NCBI GenBank assembly: GCA_006937955.1
Contig: SSNP01000010.1
Coordinates: 5,245,044-5,309,043, forward strand
DNA length: 64,000 bases
DNA from: Pachypanchax playfairii
Lineage: Eukaryota; Chordata; Actinopteri; Cyprinodontiformes; Aplocheilidae
Direction of reading: 5' to 3'
Shown: positions 61,901 through 64,000 of the stretch, one piece after another
Position numbering within the stretch: position 1 is the stretch's first letter
Layout of the letters: each line of letters starts with the position of its first letter
Notes under the pieces: generated by a model
Databases searched by the model: none
Seen by the model: only the letters and a program-made list of their open reading frames with translations
What the model was told of the DNA's origin: nothing
Made by a program: the position numbers and the translations under genes

Positions 61901-63615
61901 CCACTTCCCTAATCAGACTCATGACTTGCATGAAAAATTTTGTCAGCAGTCAGAGTGAGAGGTCTAATACAGTTTGAAACAAAATCCAGCTCTGCTGCTT
62001 TCATGTTTAATTAAACTAACAAAAGACAACATTTAAGACCATTTGATATGTTTCTAAAGGTTTTTCTGTGACTTGTATTTTCTCACTGCAGTTACAGTTA
62101 ATCAATAACACTGTTAAATAAGGAAGGTGTGAAGTATTAGGAGCAGTAGTTTTCATTCACGGTGTCCAAACACTTGAGGAATTCCACCTAAACTTTACTT
62201 ATTACAACTGTGAGCAGACAAATTGTGACACTTTTGCTGTATAAATGCAGTTCATTTATTTCTCTGCACCCGCCTTCAGTTCTCAGCAGCGTGTTTGTTC
62301 AGGTGTTGTGGAGCTGCAACACTGGATTTTATGACTACTGGATGCAATACAATTCACAAGTTTCTTCAACAAGGACAAAGGAGGTGTTTAAGTTTAGCTT
62401 TTAGATAATCATCTCACAGTGATCCACTTTTATTTGGTGTGTTGTGTTTTGTAGCAATTATGTAATTTCATATAATAAGAACAACAGATTTGCTGGCAGA
62501 TGTGTTCAGTTTAGTTATAGAGTTTCATCACATGGAAATGTAAATGGGGTTTGCCCAATTTTAGTTCTGACTGATGTCAGACGTTGAAACGTTTTCTGTT
62601 TTTTATGGTTGTGCAAAGCTAATATGTTGTTTCAAGACAAATAAGATAATTGAGGGTGTATTTAAAGTAGTTGTATCATTGTTTATAAGATACATGTAAG
62701 CTTGTGCACTTCTGAGAGGAAAGTTTTGTCCTTATGTTTGTTCCGAAACCTTTCATTTTAACAAATGCAAATAATCCTGTTTACTTTTCTTTTATATATT
62801 TATCTCCTGTGGGATTTCTGGTAATCTAACACTAATTTACAACTTACAATTTAGAGCTGTTTTATAGAAGCTTAAAACTCTTTTATTAACCTTGGCTGTC
62901 TTTATTGTGAATACATTAATTTTTGCAGTTTACTGAATGTTGAGCTTTGTGGTCCTGCAATATTTAAAGGTTACACTTTCTTACACGGCAGCAGAAGTAG
63001 ATGGAAAGTGCCAAAAAGAACAGACCAGACGGGGTGGTCCGGAAACGGCCCGGAGATCCAGTGAAACTTAACAAGCATGTTCCCTTTGGATGTTAAAATG
63101 AAGTGTAACATAGATATTAATGTAGCAAGTATCACAACACAGCAAAGGAATGTAAACGGGAGCACTGGGACATCAAGTTGGATTCCAACCAACTGCAGAC
63201 AAATATCCCTGTAGTCATAATAATCCCAAAACCCTACACCAGCCCCAAAATGGCCAGCTAGTCTAAAGCCTCATGTTTTCTGGCTGGATGTTAAAACAAC
63301 TCATTCCGTGGGTAAAGGTGTGTCATTTTTCATTTAGGGAAGGAGCAGAGATAAATCATGTGTTCTAAAACCCGTGCACGAGTCTTGTGTATAAATTTAC
63401 ATCTCTGCCATCAGCTCTTTAACAGCCATGAGTGTGAATGAACTGATAACCTTGTTTATGTTGGCGCTCAATCTTTGTGTGTACTTCATTGTATTTTCTT
63501 TCTTTGACCAGAGGTGGCCATCCTTTGGGCTGCTCACCAAGTTCACCACAGTTCAGAGTACTACAACCTGACCACTGCCCTCAGACAATCTCTCACCCAG
63601 CCTTTTGCCTCATGG
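46832..63615 (+). CDS. agmo: agmo, alkylglycerol monooxygenase, 5' part (4 exons, 169 aa; continues beyond window)
   Basis: Joined exons 46832-46951, 52110-52240, 53824-53975 and 63512-63615 encode residues 1-169 of AGMO (TMEM195). This ER membrane enzyme uses a di-iron centre and tetrahydrobiopterin to hydroxylate and cleave the ether bond of alkylglycerols. The N-terminus LFFMLTPNESSFQRVEEVPQ matches human AGMO. A first hydrophobic span lies at about 41-58. The fatty-acid-hydroxylase histidine motifs HRFAH (130-134) and HQVHH (143-147) are intact, both two residues lower than in the human protein. The third His cluster and the remaining transmembrane segments must lie on exons right of the window. 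Phases agree at every junction. Confidence 0.95.
48770..49950 (-). mobile_element. Decayed Tc1-like transposon, nearly full length (about 1.2 kb)
   Basis: Inverted ends are visible: GCTGCTGTGAAAGTATTTGC at the left (48772-48791), and GTGCTGTGAAAAACATTTGC read inward from the right. On the minus strand the early transposase region reads TIDIYQSGK (about 49750-49775), and the later catalytic region reads KHGGGSVMVWDWFAASGPGL (about 49243-49303). Both are characteristic of Tc1-like transposases. Between and after them frames are broken by stops and indels, so the copy cannot encode an active enzyme. Part of the 3' half is heavily decayed. It lies inverted relative to agmo. Confidence 0.75.
50700..50900 (+). 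repeat. Possible LINE/SINE tail
   Basis: T-rich sequence ends in TTGTAAAGTGCCCTATAAATAAAC (about 50860-50883), the type of GTAAAGCGCCTTATAAATAAA tail found at the 3' end of many fish retroelement copies. The upstream part is not recognisable. Confidence 0.35.
51111..51293. mobile_element. Palindromic MITE-like repeat, copy 1
   Basis: The ends are inverted: TGTTTCTCA at 51111-51119 and TGAGAAACA at 51285-51293. Inner blocks are TTTTAGATGTTTTTCTGCTT (51151-51170) and, inverted, GAAGCAGGAAAACATCTAAA (51250-51269). This matches a small fold-back repeat common in teleosts. A second, more decayed copy lies at 59589-59738. Non-coding. Confidence 0.6.
52110..52240 (+). CDS. agmo: agmo coding exon 2 (residues 41-83 plus two bases)
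   Basis: Encodes ATPFFVGLMVLELAVGVLKT and onward through DGLTSISSGMISRLP. It includes the first membrane span and the conserved LTSIS-G-SRLP motif shared with human AGMO (LTSISAGVLSRLP). Acceptor ccag at 52106-52109; donor CT|GTGAGT at 52241, with the split Leu codon completed by the first base of exon 3. Confidence 0.95.
52241..53823 (+). other. agmo: agmo intron 2
   Basis: A 1.6-kb GT-AG intron. It carries a tRNA-headed SINE-like repeat at 52451-52700; otherwise it is AT-rich with nothing recognised. Confidence 0.88.
52451..52700 (+). repeat. tRNA-headed SINE-like repeat
   Basis: The head resembles a tRNA promoter: GGCTCAGGAGGTAGAGCAG (52454-52472) corresponds to an A box and GGTTGTCAGTTTGAACCC (52491-52508) to a B box. 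The body contains the block CTGCCCCGGGGCAGCTGTAG (52627-52646) known from a common teleost SINE-like family, and the end is AT-rich. The cloverleaf is not intact, so this is a retroelement copy, not a tRNA gene. Confidence 0.65.
53824..53975 (+). CDS. agmo: agmo coding exon 3 (first His motif)
   Basis: Begins with the last base of the split Leu84 codon and encodes LLMRGCELSAYMYVWDHFHM, then LPWDSAWTWWFTFLGVDFCY and YWVHRFAH. The last gives HxxxH, the first di-iron ligand motif, with His at 130 and 134. Human AGMO has LPWDSPWTWYSAFLGVDFGY followed by YWFHRMAH. Acceptor ctcag at 53819-53823; donor G|GTAATG at 53976, leaving the first base of the Glu135 codon. Confidence 0.96.
54100..54509 (+). 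mobile_element. pogo/Tigger-type MITE with TA target duplication
   Basis: Terminal inverted repeats start CAGTGAAACCCCGC at the left (54100) and CAGTGAAACCTCGC read inward from the right (ending 54509), matching at 13 of 14 bases. TA dinucleotides flank both ends (54098-54099 and 54510-54511), the target duplication of Tc1/mariner-pogo elements. Inside are several GCGGACA/CGGACA words typical of this family. There is no transposase. At 410 bp it is a compact non-autonomous copy. It contains an 18-A run near 54274-54291 and one undetermined base (N) at 54492. Confidence 0.85.
54525..54606 (+). repeat. SINE-like fragment
   Basis: CTACCTGTTCAGGGTGTGATCCTGCCTATTCCCT followed by AGTAAGCAGGTGTAGAACATGGGTGGATGA is the 3' part of the same dispersed family as 44166-44420. 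It lies a few bases right of the pogo-type MITE. Confidence 0.6.
56680..57010. promoter_or_regulatory. Candidate conserved non-coding element in agmo intron 3
   Basis: A complex, non-repetitive block with TTATTTTAATTAGACCCTAA (56854-56873), rich in homeodomain-type TAAT words, and CATATGGCTG (56948-56957), which includes a CATATG E-box. It has no open frame and no repeat ends. Its mixture of TAAT and E-box words would fit an enhancer active in mesoderm, but this is only inference. Confidence 0.3.
59589..59738. mobile_element. Palindromic MITE-like repeat, copy 2
   Basis: TTTAGATGTTTTCGTGCTTTAACACACC at the left and GGAAACATCTAAAACATGCA at the right (59690-59709) are inverted relative to each other and match the inner blocks of copy 1. 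The block CTCTCCAGGACTAGACTTGG (59719-59738) is the family's usual outer sequence. More decayed than copy 1. Confidence 0.55.
61540..61990. promoter_or_regulatory. Candidate conserved non-coding element in agmo intron 3
   Basis: About 450 bases of complex GC-balanced sequence in an AT-rich intron, about 1.6 kb upstream of exon 4. It includes GTTTAATCCCACTTCCC (61893-61909), with a TAATCC site of the Pitx/Otx type, and evenly mixed sequence around AGTGTCCCGCCGAGTCCAGA (61601-61620). It has no repeat family and no coding frame, and is the strongest-looking regulatory candidate in the agmo gene by composition. Confidence 0.35.
63512..63615 (+). CDS. agmo: agmo coding exon 4 (second His motif)
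   Basis: Completes Glu135 and encodes VAILWAAHQVHHSSEYYNLT followed by TALRQSLTQPFASW. HQVHH (143-147) is the second histidine cluster of the fatty-acid hydroxylase fold and is followed by the strongly conserved SSE-YNL-TALRQS block (human HQTHHSSEDYNLSTALRQS). Acceptor gaccag at 63506-63511; donor TGG|GTAAGA at 63616, phase 0. Confidence 0.96.
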
Positions 63616-64000
63616 GTAAGATATTTATTCTCCCAAAGCGCGACTCAGCAAATTATAGAAGTACCAGAGAATGATTAATAAACGGAGCACATGAGCAAAC
63701 ATCCTCCATGTAGCCAAAGTCTTGTATATTTCACTCTTCCTTGTCGTAAAACTCTGTTGTTTTCCAGAAATGATTAAAAAGACATCAGTGAGTCACACTG
63801 TGGCATTGGATGACATGTTCCTTCATTACAGTAATCACACATGCAGCAGTTTGTTTTCAGTCAATCCTTCAGACACAATACTGCTGCTGTAAATACTCAC
63901 TGGAGCCCTGAATCTGCAAGCAATAAAGATCTGAGTAATGATCCGAGAGCTTCAGCAACCAAAGTTTATATACAGTATATATACAAATACTATGTTTATA
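63616..64000 (+). other. agmo: agmo intron 4, partial
   Basis: Begins with a consensus GTAAGA donor and runs to the right edge. Nothing is recognised in it; the next agmo exon is outside the window. Confidence 0.85.

Larger units (their letters stand above)
53976..63511 (+). other. agmo: agmo intron 3
   Basis: A 9.5-kb GT-AG intron, the largest in the window. It holds a pogo/Tigger-type MITE (54100-54509), a SINE fragment (54525-54606), a second palindromic MITE-like copy (59589-59738) and two complex blocks that look like conserved non-coding elements (56680-57010 and 61540-61990). The remainder is AT-rich without recognisable genes. Confidence 0.88.

Overview
This is vertebrate nuclear DNA, almost certainly from a teleost fish. 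It is AT-rich and intron-rich with GT-AG splicing. It carries repeat types typical of fish genomes: decayed Tc1-like transposons, a pogo/Tigger-type MITE with TA target duplications, tRNA-headed SINE-like fragments and a TGGA tetranucleotide array. Protein-coding sequence is well under 3 percent of the window, and most short open frames are chance. The species cannot be fixed from the sequence; a spiny-rayed (percomorph) fish is a reasonable guess.

Three genes are supported, all on the + strand, in the order crppa - meox2 - agmo. This matches, as I recall it, the order and shared orientation of CRPPA (ISPD), MEOX2 and AGMO on human chromosome 7. Bases 1-5804 look like the last intron of crppa and 5805-5909 is its terminal coding exon. 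A gap of about 28 kb (5910-33.9 kb) follows, with repeats and several GC-richer, complex blocks that look like conserved non-coding elements. meox2, a mesenchyme homeobox factor of 312 residues, is complete in three coding exons (34342-34891, 38603-38772, 42747-42965). After a gap of about 3.9 kb, agmo, the tetrahydrobiopterin-dependent alkylglycerol monooxygenase, starts at 46832. Its first four coding exons (169 residues) are in the window and the gene runs off the right edge.

The genes are functionally unrelated: dystroglycan glycosylation, paraxial-mesoderm and muscle transcription, and ether-lipid cleavage. Their lasting linkage is most simply explained by long-range regulatory DNA for the developmental gene meox2, possibly lying inside its neighbours' introns. 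No operon, CRISPR array, phage or new multi-gene system is present.

The most notable non-genic items are: a TIR-bounded element at 16.2-17.0 kb with a frameshifted coding exon that starts with an SV40-like nuclear localisation motif; an adjoining repeat built of inverted TTAACTC/AGTGTT words; paired palindromes with RUNX-type half sites near 12.0 kb; TCTCGCGAGA promoter-type palindromes near 8.6 kb and just upstream of agmo; and short upstream ORFs in the inferred leaders of meox2 and agmo. The conserved-element calls rest on composition and motif content only and need a cross-species alignment.
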